DNA of 64,000 nt. It comes from Peromyscus leucopus. Its lineage: Eukaryota; Chordata; Mammalia; Rodentia; Cricetidae. The first letter of the stretch is position 1; every line of letters begins with the position of its first letter. The DNA lies in contig NC_051073.1 in NCBI RefSeq assembly GCF_004664715.2, positions 66,097,664-66,161,663 on the forward strand, given 5' to 3'. This document shows positions 11,120 to 22,810 of this stretch, piece by piece. A program made the position numbers and the translations under genes. The notes under the pieces were generated by a model that saw only the letters and a program-made list of their open reading frames with translations, did no database searches and was not told the origin of the DNA.

Positions 11120-11385
11120 GTGTTTATAGTCAGTATCAGTCCATTCAAGTTGCTAGAACAAAATGCTTCAACTGAGGAACTTATAAGCAGCAGAATGTTT
11201 GGTTCATGGTTTCTGAGGTGAGAAACTCTGAGATCAAGGTGCCATCAGACCTGGCATCTGGTGTTCTAGATGCTATCTTCTTCTTGTGCCCTCACTGGCA
11301 GGAGGGGCAAACATGCTCCCTCCAGAGTCTTCTCAGAGTACAAATCCCATTGCTGATAGCAAAGCTCTCATATACTAATCTCTTC
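11120..11385 (-). repeat. Ancient mammalian interspersed repeat
   Basis: Reads like an old shared mammalian repeat: agttgctagaacaaaatgct, then gagatcaaggtgccatcaga, then cttgtgccctcactgg. Related fossils are at 17800-18115 and 51345-51540. Family not assigned. Confidence 0.45.
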
Positions 11386-11523
11386 ACGGTGCCTTTAATC
11401 CCAGATCTTACTTGAGAGACAACAGTAGGCAGATTTCTGTAAGTTCAAGACCCGTCTAGTCTACATAGTAAATTCCAGAACAGCCATGAGTAAACATTGA
11501 GACCCTATTTCCAAAATAAAATT
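11386..11523 (+). repeat. Diverged B1-like SINE
   Basis: Keeps tgcctttaatcccagatc and agttcaagacccgtctagtc, with many substitutions. Confidence 0.7.
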
Positions 11524-11869
11524 TTTACTTATTTATTAGGGGGAGCATGCTCACTTGCATGCACATACATTTCATGGCAAAGCAGAGACATCCCTCATGG
11601 CCTTGTCTTAGTCTGATCGGTCCTCAAGATAGCCTAAATAAAGTGCCCAAATGTTCAAATAACTGCCCCAGATTTTGGTTCTCTGGACCAGCACAAACTA
11701 CCACCTTTTCTTTTCCTAATGGCCGCATCAGACATCCAGGCACCTGCTCAGTTGCCAGTGTGAGTACCAGCTCTACCAGCAGCTAGGGGGTCAGGCTTGG
11801 TAAGTGACTCCCTTCTAGGACTCTAGGTGACGACATTGGAGGTTGCAGGATTGGCTGTGAAAAAGAGAG
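11524..11869. other. Non-repetitive stretch, nothing recognised
   Basis: No feature supported. Confidence 0.35.
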
Positions 11870-11960
11870 AGCAGTGGTTCCCAACCCTGGCTCCACAAGG
11901 TAGACTAGACGTCCCTCCATCTTCACCAAGGACTCTGATGCAGAAGCAGTCGGGAAACTG
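11870..11960 (+). repeat. MER5-like hAT fossil
   Basis: Begins agcagtggttcccaaccctg and continues to ggactctgatgcagaagcag, as in MER5 elements. Short and diverged. Confidence 0.5.
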
Positions 11961-12421
11961 AGGCGGTGTTCCTCCTGGTGCTGAGAATCCCGAACTTCCT
12001 CCATCTCCTCAGCTGGGCTACAGGACTGAGTTAAGATTCCACACCTTGAGCGCTGCTAGCTCCCCAGGATCTCCACCCCTCCAAAACCACCCCTTCTGCC
12101 CTCTAATCCTGCGAAGTTCTCTTCAGGAGCAAAGACATCTTCAGGTTCCCCAGAGGCTGGTGGAGGCCGGGAACTTCCCCTGAAAGGGGCTGGCTGCTTT
12201 AACATCCACACAAAAGCAACCTGAACTAGTGCGGGAACCACTGTGAAGGGTGACAGGCTGGTCCTGGTGCCCAGCTGAGCCTGGAGTCCGCATTAAAGGG
12301 CAGCAGCCCTTTTAAAAGGAGCAGGGCCAGGCCTTAGCAGGGTGTTCAAAAGTGTCCCCGAGCTGAGAGAGCCCGAAACATTTTGAGCAGCTTTCAATAA
12401 ATGCTGTTCTTCTCTTAACTT
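11961..12421. other. Non-repetitive stretch, nothing recognised
   Basis: Moderately GC-rich unique sequence. Short frames on the minus strand have no recognisable features. Confidence 0.35.
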
Positions 12422-12438
12422 CAAGAAGCAAAATTAAG

Positions 12439-12605
12439 GGCAGGAGAAATGGCCCAGCTGTTGATAGCACTGACTGCTCTTCCAGAGGACCTGGGTTCAA
12501 TTCCCAGTACCCACATGGCAGCTCACAAGCATCCATAATTCTAGTTCCAGGGCATCTGACACCCTCATGCAGGACAAACACTAATGCACATAAAACAAAA
12601 GCCAA
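12439..12605 (+). repeat. B2 SINE with perfect 17-bp TSD
   Basis: B2 body with A-box-like and B-box-like parts of the tRNA-derived Pol III promoter (ggttcaattcccag). It is flanked by a perfect 17-bp duplication: caagaagcaaaattaag at 12422-12438 and 12606-12622. This suggests a fairly young insertion. Confidence 0.95.
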
Positions 12606-12622
12606 CAAGAAGCAAAATTAAG

Positions 12623-13264
12623 TTCGGAGAAAATAAAGCTGCCTGTTCCAGACCCGCCTGTGGAAGAACTTTTTCTAAGTAATTTTTTTTTCAGCTCTCT
12701 GGGTTTGAGACTGTGGAAACTGAGGCCAAGAGAGAAGTGACTGCCTCGGTTCCCAGAGCTAGTTAGAGGCAGAAAGTCATGTGTGGTGGAGAAAATACTG
12801 TCTCTGGCATCAGACAAGCCTCGGACGGGCCACGCTGCGCTCTCCAACCTTGACACATCCGTTTGCCTCTCACTGTAAACCGTAAGGGGAGCACAGCACG
12901 TCGCAAAGCTTTCGTGAGCACTAGGGAAATGCAGATGAAATGTCCAACACACACCAGTGCTCACAACCAGAGGGAGTCTAATTAGAGTAGCAACGCCCAC
13001 GGAGGAAATCTGTCCCATTCAATGACAGGTGGAAAGCCACAGTAAAGGGCTGTGCTGGGCACTGTCCCTGAGTGTTTGACAGACAAGCTGTTAACTTTCT
13101 CTGGAGCTGTATTCATGGTTCAAGGGGGGCCCTTCTTGTCCTTCACGACTTTCTCCCTAACTGGGCAAAGGCTTCTGAATGCTTCAGAAAAAGTAACCAG
13201 TGAATAATGTGATGCCTCCATCACCCCCAGAAGACTGGGACTAGTGACCACAGTACTAATTTCA
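12623..13264. other. Non-repetitive stretch, nothing recognised
   Basis: Unique sequence. The minus-strand frame 12581-13018 (145 codons) has no recognisable domain and overlaps another open frame, so it is treated as chance. Confidence 0.4.
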
Positions 13265-13395
13265 TACAGTCTCTCATTTAACAGAGATTTAAGCATCTAC
13301 CCCTTGCCAGACTCTGAGCTTGGTGCTGAGGATATGGTAGTGAATAAATATGATGCTGGCCCTCGCCGAGCTGAGGCTCTAGAGAATTCTAACAA
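13265..13395 (+). repeat. L2 LINE fragment
   Basis: catctaccccttgccagact, gagcttggtgctgaggatat and gtgaataaatatgatgctgg follow the L2 3' region (ctatgtgccaggcactg...ggatacagcagtgaa). Confidence 0.65.
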
Positions 13396-13655
13396 TTTAA
13401 GGAAAAGCAGGGATTGATGTCAAGCTCCATAGCCCTCCATAGCCCTCCACACAGAAGGCTCTCCCTTTTCACCACTTTCCCTTCTCCCATCCCTCCAGCT
13501 CTCTTCCCCCAACTGGCCCTTTCTCTCTAAGCCACGCCTCTTTAATCGAGGGAGCTAAACCCAAATGAAGCTTGTGTTTAGAGACAAGGAATCTGACGTT
13601 TTCAATGAAGAAATGATAAACTCCTTCTCTAAGTTATACAACCACTCTGATTAAG

Positions 13656-13695
<40 letters not shown>

Positions 13696-13720
13696 GGGGG
13701 TGTGTGTGTGTGTGTGTGCA
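13656..13720. repeat. (GT)n microsatellite, interrupted
   Basis: Two GT runs are separated by ctgggggg. They generate spurious cysteine-valine frames. Confidence 0.95.
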
Positions 13721-14261
13721 TGCATGTTACGGCTGATGGATCTCTTTCTAAGCATGGCTGGCCTGCCCTGGGAAGGACTTCTCACCCCCTCACCAGGGCA
13801 CAGGTTTTGGGGAGTGTCTTTTTGGCAAACAGCACCCCAGCCCCACCTCTTTTATCAGTTGATTTCAGCTGTGAAAAGAAACAAAAGAACAGTAGGTTTG
13901 TTTAGTGAGCGCCCCTTTTCTGAAGCCAGCAGGGAGAACAGGATTGGGAACAAGAGGAGGCTGCCTTGGGTTCAATGGTTAACCAGGCAGATTAATAAAT
14001 GGCAGAAGGAGGAAACAGGGAGTAAAGAGGCAAGGAGAAATGTCTCCTGGTGGTTCAAAAGCCACGGAGCGTTTACCTAGATCTGCGTGACCTGGGGTTA
14101 AAAGGTCCGGGGGGGCGGGGGCGGCTCTCATCGGATCCCAGGCTGAACCTGCGCCTCTCAAGAGCGTCACCTGGCTCCTCTCAGGAGCGCAGCAGCCTGA
14201 CACTGAGCCATACAGACAGACAGGCAGACTATCCCTGCCACTGAGGCTTCAGGCTCTACCT

Positions 14262-14284
14262 CACCCCACCCCACCCCACCCCAC
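14262..14284. repeat. (CACCC)n microsatellite
   Basis: About four to five units of caccc. Confidence 0.85.
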
Positions 14285-14489
14285 GGGCTTCTCCCCTCCC
14301 AGGGAGCAGGCTCCTCATCTCCCAGCTCTCTCTCCAGCACAGCTTAGATCAGGTAGTGAGCTTTGGGCCAGGTGAGAACTTCTGGTTGATATAAATCAGA
14401 AAGAAACCATTATATCCTCTGCCCTGACTCACTTTAAGAGTTTTGGCAAACACTCTCATCCCCCTTTGGCTCCGTTTCCCTGTTGTGGT

Positions 14490-14665
14490 TGCCCAACTTT
14501 TTGCCTTAAGGGATCAGATATTAAACTTTTGCAGCTGCAGGCCATGTAGCTGGTGTCTGTCTCAGCCACCCAACTCTGCTGCTGACGTGTAAAAGCAGCC
14601 AGAGGTGGTGTGTAACGAATAGACGAAGGTATGTTCCATTAAAGCTTTATTGACAAAACAAGGAG
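14490..14665 (+). repeat. hAT-type DNA transposon fossil
   Basis: cccaactttttgccttaagg, gatcagatattaaacttttg, aaaagcagccagagg and attaaagctttattgacaaa match, in order, my memory of the old mammalian hAT family also seen at 1735-1895. Confidence 0.55.
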
Positions 14666-16475
14666 AGGACAGGTTGCCAAAACACTGCCGTTTGCCATCT
14701 CCTAGACTAAACTCTCAAAAATCAAATGGTCCTGGATTTACCTTACGGAGAGAACATGGAGACCCACTTAGATGGCATGCTCCAAGCCTCCAGAGTCTGA
14801 TCACGGTGGGTCCGAAACTGCAGACCAAGTGGCCTGCCTTGGGTTTACTACCGCTCCCAATTATTCCAGAGGTGGAACACCAGCTGGTTTTGTCCTGTGG
14901 GGCTGACCCTGGGAGTCGCTCTCCCTGTGTGACTTAGAGAGGGACCGAGCACTCTCAGACTGTTTCAGGGGGACTTTCTGAAGCACTGAGGATGCAGACC
15001 ATGAGCTAAAAGAATACTGCAAAAAAAAAAAAGGGGTGGGGGGAGGTGGTAGAGAGTATCACATGCCTCCTTCAGAACCTGAGGGAAAACTTGTGCCGAA
15101 GAGGAGGGAACTTCCTACCTCTTCCACATTCGACGTCACACGTTCACGTCCACACTTACTGACCTTGGTGTCACACAGCTGTCTCTGGGGGTGGAGGGCG
15201 CGCCCTCAGCACATGCTTTTCCCGTGTCAAGACATGTCACCCCACCGTGGGTTCTTCCCAGATGAACTCTCCGGCATGTTCTTCTGTGGCTGAGGTGGTA
15301 TGGCTGGTCCAACATGGCTGCTCGTCACAAGCCTTGCTTCTGTGATGTGTTTCCCTTCGAGCCACCAAGAGACCCTGGGAGCTTTTATGATGCGAATCCA
15401 TTTTCCTCTTTGTCCTCAGCCTCTGCCTTCCAGAAGGGAGAGGCTAAGGCTAAGGTCCAACTGGGCGAGGCAACACCTCTTTAACTGAGATTTTCAAGAG
15501 CCCCTAGGACCAGGCCAGTGTGACCCACCTTTCCATACACCACCCGCCCTCTCCCTGTGTGGCCCTCTCTCTGGCCACAGGATCTGGAGCAAAAGTACTT
15601 CGTGACCACAGCTGTGCCACAGTCACCTCTAAAGGTGACTCGGCACACAGATGATGGCCTCCGCTGTCCTGTTTGTGGTGGCAAGGGTTTGCAGCAAGAC
15701 ACGGCGTGAGAGGAAGGAAGCTTGGGAACTGCTGTGCCTCGGAGAGATTTTTCTTGCCAAGTGAGGAAGCGAGATGTTGACCGCCTTCAGCATGGGTGTA
15801 GACCGGGTCTGGGGAACTCTCTGCAGAGGATCCAGGGAAGGTGTAAGGAGCTAGTAGTGAGACCACATTTGCTATCTGCAGGGTCGGCTCAACATGAGCA
15901 GCAGGCCAGTAGGGGGGCTGCTGAAAACATGGCCATGGCGTCCTGCATAGAGATTTGTCGCCCATCTTCACAGGCTCTGAAGAGAACTACAACAGGCAGG
16001 GCTGAGGTCTGAGTGACTGAGATCTGAGTGACGCCCTCCCTCCCTCTGCTCTCGTCTCTTCCACAGCCCACCCCCTCCTCCGGACAATCTCAACAGTAGC
16101 TGTGTTCTGGTGTTCCCGACTGTCTTCCAGAGCCTTCCCTGGTTTCTTGTCAAAGACCTGGGCTTCCATTTGGTCTTTCCATTCTGGTCCCCAGGCGCTT
16201 ACCTTCTTGTATTTCTGCTGCGCATGTCCCAAGTAGGCAGGGGTACTCTCCAGGACAGGAACCCTGTATTCATTATTACCATCTCCCGGGCTCCTCCTCT
16301 TTGAGGCAACTGATAAACATGTGACTCACAGAGAAGTGAGTCGCCTTGTAAGACAGGAAGTTGACCCTGGTTTCCTGTATGTCCAAGTCCCAACTCCCAC
16401 TACCTACTGAGGTAACTTAAAATAAAATTTAAAAAATTTTTGCAGATTAATTACATCAAGAACCTTTAGATGAGA
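14666..16475. other. Long non-repetitive stretch
   Basis: About 1.8 kb with no repeat I can name, apart from a short poly(A)/G-rich run near 15021-15048. Several open frames of 60-155 codons occur on both strands (for example 15504-15971 minus) and overlap each other. None shows a recognisable domain. A few cacgtc/gacgtc motifs near 15130-15150 are too short to interpret. Confidence 0.4.
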
Positions 16476-16640
16476 GTGAGGTGGTGGTGGCGGCACTCGC
16501 CTTTAATGCCAGCACTAGAGTGGCAGAGGCAAGTGGATCTCTGTGAGTTCAAGGTCAGCCTGGTCTACAGAGAGAGAGAGAGTCCCAGGACAGCCAGGGC
16601 TCCACAGAGAAACCGTGTCCTGAAACCCTTCCCCGCCCCC
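16476..16640 (+). repeat. B1 SINE
   Basis: B1 body (gcctttaatgccagcactag, ggatctctgtgagttcaagg) with an expanded agagagag in the middle and a degenerate tail. Confidence 0.88.
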
Positions 16641-17043
16641 AAAAGGAGAAAGAAAACACAGAACTACATTCTGTGAAAGCAAGAGATTCACAAGCCCAGA
16701 AGCCAGAAGAAGGGCAAGGGGTGAATTTCCCATCCTTCACAGCAAACATAAGACCAACAAAATGGGCCCCAAACTTGAGCAAACATAAAACTAAGATGAC
16801 AAAACTGTAGAGGACCACACAGGAATAAGTTGTCTTGACTGTGGATTAGGCAATGGATTTTCAGATACACACCAAAGGTGTGAACAGTAGAAGAAAAACT
16901 GGGTGAGTTGGATTTCATTGATAATAAAGATATTTGTGTCGCAGAGGACACCAGCAAAAAGACACAAAGACTAGTGTCAGAATGGGAACCCGTTGTAAAG
17001 CCAATATAGGATGAGGGATTTATATCTAAAATATGTAAAGGAG

Positions 17044-17137
17044 GAGCTGGAGAGATGGTTCACTGGTTGGGAGCACTGATTGCTCTTCCAGAGGATGTGG
17101 GTTCAATTTCCAGCATCTACCTGGTAGCCCATATCCA
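17044..17137 (+). repeat. B2 SINE, 5' part
   Basis: gctggagagatggttcactg and gctcttccagaggatgtggg are B2. The 3' half is missing and replaced by a TATC microsatellite. Nested in the old L1. Confidence 0.88.
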
Positions 17138-17153
17138 TCTATCTATCTATCTA

Positions 17154-17213
<60 letters not shown>

Positions 17214-17226
17214 CCTATCTATCTAT
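17136..17226. repeat. (TATC)n microsatellite
   Basis: Tetranucleotide run with a short TGTC interruption, starting inside the truncated B2. Confidence 0.95.
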
Positions 17227-17261
17227 GGTCTATCTATATAACCTAAAACTCAACAAAGACA

Positions 17262-17400
17262 TGGCATAGTGGTGCACACCTTTAATCCCAGTACTCAAGA
17301 GGTGGAGGCAGGTAGATTTTGAGAGTCTGAGGCCAACCAAAGCTACATAGTGAGACCCTCTCTTTAAACGAAACCCAAACAAAACAAAAAACAAATCCCA
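17262..17400 (+). repeat. B1 SINE, diverged
   Basis: Contains gtggtgcacacctttaatcc and agctacatagtgagaccctc. Nested in the old L1. Confidence 0.85.
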
Positions 17401-17411
17401 ATAATAAAGAG

Positions 17412-17559
17412 CCAACACAGCCTGGCTATGGTGGCACATGCCTTCAATCTCAGCACTTGAGAGGCAGAGGCAGGCAGATCTCTGTGAGTTCAAGGACAGC
17501 CTGGTCTACAAACTACAAAGCAAGTACCAGACTGCCAGGGCTACAACAGAGAAGCCCTG

Positions 17560-17597
<38 letters not shown>
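17412..17597 (+). repeat. B1 SINE with long poly(A) tail
   Basis: B1 body with a small duplication after gcctggtctaca and a roughly 32-bp poly(A) at 17564-17595. Nested in the old L1. Confidence 0.92.
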
Positions 17598-17601
<4 letters not shown>

Positions 17602-17799
17602 TTCAAAGTAGGCAAAGTATTACATATTATTTCCTCCAAAACTATAACAATGATCAAAAAATAAAACTAATGAAAAGATGGATAAATGGCCATCAGTGAA
17701 GTACAAATTAAAAATACTCCAGACCCACCAAGAAAGCTGTAATAAAAAAGAATAGGGAAGAAAACGTGTTGGTGATTATAGGAGAAATTAGAATTTGGA

Positions 17800-18115
17800 C
17801 GTCCATTTGCCTTGTTAGCTTAGCTTGACTTTCTCCAAGACCTGAGACATCAACAGTGCTGTCAACAGATCTGTGTCCCCCTAACACTAGACCACGATGT
17901 GCTGTATTTGGTGCTCTCATAGGAAGAGACCAGAAGCTCCTCCACATGGAAACACAGCCAGAAGGCTTCCATTTGCAAGCCAGAAAGAGACCCCTCACCC
18001 GTTACCAAGGCAGTCAAAGTCCACATCTTAGACTTCCGGCTTTCAGAAACACAAGAGACAAATTGCTATAGTTGAAACCATCCGTTTTGTGGTCTTCTGT
18101 GGAGCCATCCTGAGT
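17800..18115 (+). repeat. Ancient mammalian repeat fragment
   Basis: aagccagaaagagacccctc, acatcttagacttccggctt and gtggtcttctgtggagccat follow an old mammalian repeat, also present at 51345-51540. Name not assigned. Confidence 0.4.
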
Positions 18116-18159
18116 TGAGAGAGATGGAGTGGTTGGGATATATTTCCAGCCACCCACAA

Positions 18160-18350
18160 TTTACACAAAACTTGTAGTAGCAGGTAGATCCAAGGGACTC
18201 TTTGGTCAGGCAGTCTAGCCAGGTTCAGGGAGAGACCCTGTTTCAAAAAAAAAAATAGGGTGGAGAATGATGAAGAAAGACATTTGATGCTAACATCTGT
18301 TTCCATATTCTCACACACAGTGGAGCAAGCACATTCACCACACATGTACA
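18160..18350 (+). repeat. B3-type (B2 superfamily) SINE 3' part
   Basis: aggttcagggagagaccctg, gtggagaatgatgaagaaag and a CA-rich end match the long B2/B3A-type SINE; compare 22950-23225. Confidence 0.65.
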
Positions 18351-18479
18351 CACATAAAAAGTAAAACGCAACTTCTAAGCCCTGCCTTCTGGGAGTAGAA
18401 TCTAGTCATCTTGGGAAAGGGACATACCAGTCTGGACTTTGTTCCCAGGAGACAGGGTTAACAGCCTTAACCCTGAGGA

Positions 18480-18590
18480 CCTGCTTAGGACAACCATCTT
18501 AACTTGCAGATGAGGAAACTAAACAATAGAGAGGCAGAGATTCAAGGTCACCCGTGCATTGGCAAAGTCAGCCTGGACCGGGATCCTGGT
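18480..18590 (-). repeat. MIR SINE fragment
   Basis: cttgcagatgaggaaactaa, gagaggcagag and aaggtcaccc are the reverse complement of MIR. Confidence 0.6.
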
Positions 18591-19709
18591 CCCTGGAGAC
18601 TATCACCTCTCTGGTGTGTTGGCACTGGAAAGAGCATGCGCCACAGACAGAGACACAGAGACCTGCAGTGAGTGGGAACATGAGGAGACAGATGTGGATT
18701 TGGTCTTGGTGAGCCTTCATTTGGAGGTAGGCCTGTACAAAGAGTAAGTAGGAATCCTTAGGAAGCAGAAATTCCATAAGCAAACGGGGAATTCCCAGAT
18801 GAAGGGGATGGTTCACAAAGCTCTGGCTGATGGCAAGAATTTGTGAGCAGAAAGATAGGGAATGCCAGCCCTATGCGGCTACTGCCAGCCCTATCCAGGG
18901 CACCCAGGCTCTGCGGATGCAACCTTGAGAAAAGGCTGCAATGACTGATCAAGGAACTAGTGTTCTTTTGTAAACCATAAATCACTCAGTAATGTCCCTG
19001 GGCACATAAAGAGAGGGGCAATAAAGGCTCATACAGTCATTTAAAACTTGCCCTAATTCAAGAAGGAAGGAAGGAATTACAGTCTTTATAAAGCAGCAGG
19101 AAACGTGGCTGCATATGACTCATGTTCAGAGCAAGGGGATTCATCTCATTGGGAAAACGTGTGCATGCCCCCAAGGCCCAGGGTACAAGGATTCCCTTTT
19201 CCAGGACCCCTGCTTGGTTCATCCAGTTCCCTGATGGCTATCCTTTTTGGTGACCACTACTTTTAATGAACATGAAAGAGAAATTAAAAATAAAATGAAA
19301 ACAAACTCCTGGTCAGAAATGGTGCCTTTCTGGATGACTCAGTGAATATCTGCAGGCTCCTCTGTGCTGTGAGTCAGATGAACAAAGCATACCTCACTCT
19401 ATCTTATCAGGGCCTAGCCATCATGTCCCAGGCTTTTCTGGAAGGCAGACGTGGCTGTAGGTAGCAGGACCAGATATGAGCAGCTCCAGGTAATGCCAGA
19501 GGCTGTCCCCGCCTGGGACCTCTTCTACCTCTGGCCCAGGTCCCAGGCCCCATCTCATTCTTCCTCCTGTACAGCCCCGGGCTCTCGAGTTGAGCGTCTT
19601 TGTACAGATTCCATCTTAGGCAGTGCTATCTTCTATGCAGGTCCCCGTAGGAAGGTGTTATGGTCTTTGAAGATGTCAGGAAGATGCTGAGGGATGCCTT
19701 AAGCACTGC
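18591..19709. other. Non-repetitive stretch, nothing recognised
   Basis: Unique sequence without a supported gene or repeat. It includes a short GAAG run near 19063. Confidence 0.4.
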
Positions 19710-20232
19710 TGTAGTTTCTTTTCTTTTTTTTTTTTTTTTTTAACTTTTGGGGACCCGCCACCCAGCTCCCAAATAAATACACAGAGACTTATTCTTACTT
19801 ATGTATGCCCAGTCTTAGCTTGGCTTGTTTCTAGCCGCTTTTCTAACTTAAATTAACTCATTTCTTGCTAACTACATTTTGCCTCTGGGCATTTTTACCT
19901 TTCTTTATTCTATAGATTTCTTACTCCATGGCTGGGTGGCTGACTCCTGGCCTCCTCCTCTCCTTCTCTTTTTCTCTCTCCTCACTCTTGATCTAGATTT
20001 CTCCTCCTATTCATTCTCTGCTTGCCAGCCCCATCTATTTCTCTCTCCTGCCCAGCCATTGGCTGTTCAGCTCTTTATTAGACCAATCAGGTGTTTTAGA
20101 TAGGCAAAGTAACATGGATCTACAGAGTTAAGCAAATGCAACATAAAAGAACGCAACACATCTTTGCGTCATTAAACAAATATTCAACAGCATAAATGAA
20201 TGAAACACATCTTAAACTAATACACTACAACA
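19710..20232 (-). mobile_element. Solo LTR, superfamily 1 (long form)
   Basis: The plus strand reads TGTAGTTTC to CTACAACA. It shares agctcccaaataa, acttaaattaac and ttggctgttcagctctttat with the LTR at 45777-46490 and more distantly with the others. It carries a roughly 20-bp internal T run. Flanks cactgc and tactgt agree at four of six positions, so the duplication is decayed or coincidental. Confidence 0.7.
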
Positions 20233-21489
20233 TACTGTGCACTCTGGAAGGCAGTTTGGGCCCATGGGTAGACATCATGTATGAGACGTGGTGTCTTAAA
20301 TGTAGGAGAGAGGTAAGGGATAGGTCTAAGACAGCTTTCAGGTCCACAGAGAAGACCCTGCTTTCTGCTGGGTTCCTGGAATTAGGACTTGAGAATGGGA
20401 CTGTGACTGTAATGAGTGAGCAGAACCATGAGCAGATGGAGTAGCCTGAATGAAGACAGGACAGATGAACCAGAACTCACCAGCTCTCACTGGCTCACAT
20501 CCTTCCTGTTCCCTCTGGGAGACACAGCAGGATCTTAGAGTTCCCTTGATGTTCAGATCTCTGACCCCATCTCCCTGTTGCTTATCAGATGAGGAGTGGC
20601 TAAACCCTGCCTTGCAGGATCTCAAAAACTTGAATGCAAAGTGGATAGTGAGCTCCAGGCCAGCCTGAGCTCCAGAGTGAATGAGAACCTGTCTCAACCC
20701 ATCTCCTCTTATCTGAATGCAATGGGAAAGCTCTGAAGGATGGTGTCTTCCCCTCGGGTTTGCCTTCTAGCATCTCTGACATCCTTACTCTGCAGGAAGC
20801 TGTGTTTCCTGGTCCACTGGTTCCCCTGCTCCTGCTTCACCATCTGCATTAAGTATCCTTCATTCCTGGTGTAGATGTCTAGTCCTGTCCCATCCCAGGA
20901 TAGAAAGGAAGTTCCCTTCTCTAGAAAACCAGTGTGTCTTCTTCCTCTCTGGGCAATGGATACCAGCCTCCATGGTTGATCTCTGTCCAGCACTGGGCTG
21001 TGAGCCTCTAAAAGGAGCTGCAGGGACTCAGTAGGCACCTTAGGAGACACATTTGTAAGGAACAGTGGAACACTGAGGCCTCGGATGGCACAGAGACCAG
21101 GGTTAAAAAGCAAGGGTCAGAAGTATTTCATGAGGCTGACTGGAAAGAAAAAAAGTGTAGAGATGTGACGTCTCAGTCTGAGATTGGGGACGGGTAAAGG
21201 ATGGGCACTTGGAAAGAAAGGAGCCACGTGCTCAGACAGGGCCTCTTAGAGACTGCACAGTCCTCCCACTACTCAGAGTGCTGCCCATCATATCTCTAAA
21301 ACCAGACACATGCCCCAGAGCTGCTGGATGAAAGCCTTGGATGGGGGGTTATTGGGGAGCGGCGGCGGCGGCAAGTTGATTCACAGATATGGGGGGTCAG
21401 GCACTGCCCTCTCCAGATTTTTAGCAGGATGGGTGGTATGTTTAAAAGAGAGAGCCTAGGTCACATTCATAGACTTTGGCACCGAATCT
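20233..21489. other. Mostly non-repetitive stretch
   Basis: Contains only a short B1-like piece at 20640-20698 (gtgagctccaggccagcctg) and a small GGC run at 21360. No gene supported. Confidence 0.4.
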
Positions 21490-21658
21490 TTCAGGGGTGC
21501 TGGCAAACATTTGTAATCCTCAGCAGACATAGGCAGGAGAGTCACCGCAAATGTTAGGTCATCCTGGTCCTTATAGGAAGTGTCAGGCCACCCAGGGCTA
21601 TTATATCCAGATTCTGTCTCAAACAACAACAACAACAAAAACAAACAAACAAACAAAC
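21490..21658 (+). repeat. Very diverged B1/B4-like SINE
   Basis: Keeps atttgtaatcctcagcagac, ctgtctcaaac and an AACAA-type tail. Confidence 0.45.
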
Positions 21659-21663
21659 AAAAA

Positions 21664-21848
21664 AGCTGGGCAGTGGTGGCACATGCCCTTGATCCCAGTA
21701 CTCAGGAGGTAGAGGCAGGCAGATATCTGTGAGTTCGAGGCTAGCCTGGTCTACAGAGTGAGTTCCAGGACAGGCTACAAAGCTACACAGAGAAAACCTA
21801 TCTCAAAAACAAAACAAAACAAAAATTAAAAAACAAACAAACAAAAAA
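21664..21848 (+). repeat. B1 SINE
   Basis: Full B1 from gctgggcagtggtggcacat to aaagctacacagagaaaacc, with a CAAAA tail. Confidence 0.95.
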
Positions 21849-22145
21849 TCACCCACAAACAGAAGTCTTCCCAGAATCCTCCTGTTCCTTCCGGTGATTC
21901 CCATAAGCCTAGCGTGTCTGGTTCTGCTCTACTTAGCAGCTGAGTCTTACCAAAGGCAGCAGCCTCTGGGTCCTCCCTGTCTCTGCTCCTGCCACTCCCT
22001 CCTGCAACAGGACATCTGCACAAGCTGTAGTCTCCAACCGACCATAGCTAAATGTGTAAGGAAAGCAGGGCGGGAGGGTGGGCATGAGTCCCAGGTGCCT
22101 GGGAAGAAAAGACAGGTGTGAGGACATTAAAATTAAGTGAGTGCA

Positions 22146-22300
22146 TCCGGGTGTGGTGGCACGAGCTTTTAGTCCCAGCACTCTAGAGGCAGAGGCAGGT
22201 GGCTCTCTGTGAGTCTGAGGTCAGCCTGGTCTATATAGAGAGTTCCAAGACAGCCGGAGCTATATAGACAAATTCTGTCTCAAACAAACAAACAAAAAAT
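22146..22300 (+). repeat. B1 SINE
   Basis: B1 body from catccgggtgtggtggcacg to a CAAA tail. Confidence 0.93.
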
Positions 22301-22317
22301 AAAATACTAAATGGATG

Positions 22318-22543
22318 GGGGCTGGAGAGATGGCTCAGCAGTTAAGATCACTTGTTACTCTTCCAGAGTGCCTGGCTTTGGCTCCTGGAACCAACATGGC
22401 AGCTCACAACTAGCTGTAACTCCAGTTCCAGGGAATCCGAAGTCCTCTTCTGACTTCCACAGGCACCCGGCATGCCTGTGATACGCGTAATTCCATGCAG
22501 GCAAGACCCTCATACACATAAAAATAAATATTTTTTTGAAGAA
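22318..22543 (+). repeat. B2 SINE with perfect 10-bp TSD
   Basis: B2 from gggctggagagatggctcag to an AATAAATA tail, flanked by taaatggatg (22308-22317 and 22544-22553). Confidence 0.94.
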
Positions 22544-22674
22544 TAAATGGATGTTACTTTCTTATACCAACTCAAGAGTGTGCAAAACTGAAGGGAGAGA
22601 AGAAAAGGGCTGATCTGTGTAAGGCTCCTCTTGGGGAACAAACACGAGTGTGATCATTCAGACCAGACCTACTT

Positions 22675-22810
22675 CTAAAAATATCCGGGTTACTTCTCAC
22701 TGGCTGTGTGGCCTTGGGAAGATGTAAAGCCAACCTCAGCTTTGGGCAGTTTTGCAGAGGTGCTCTGGCAAATGGGATGGCTTAATATGTGCTAAGCATC
22801 GAGAGCAGAA
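22675..22810 (+). repeat. MIR SINE fragment
   Basis: actggctgtgtggccttggg is the MIR core; the rest is diverged. Confidence 0.55.

Larger units (their letters stand above)
16760..17785 (+). mobile_element. Old L1 ORF2 3' region, broken by three SINEs
   Basis: Segments 16790-17040, 17238-17262, 17400-17412 and 17600-17785 follow the order of a mammalian L1 ORF2 end: gttggatttcattgataata, gagggatttatatctaaaat, aaactcaacaaa, gccatcagtgaagtacaaat. It is interrupted by a B2 with an ATCT tract and by two B1 elements. Frames are broken throughout, so it is a dead copy. Confidence 0.75.

Noticed and set aside
12439..12605. tRNA gene (A-box and B-box motifs)
   Set aside because: The motifs belong to the tRNA-derived B2 SINE promoter; there is no cloverleaf and the element has a SINE tail and target duplication.
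15130..15160. CRE-like promoter motif
   Set aside because: Only a half-site-like gacgtcac is present, with no CpG island, TATA context or adjoining gene.
16760..17785. Active L1 ORF2
   Set aside because: Only diverged fragments remain, interrupted by SINEs and with broken frames.
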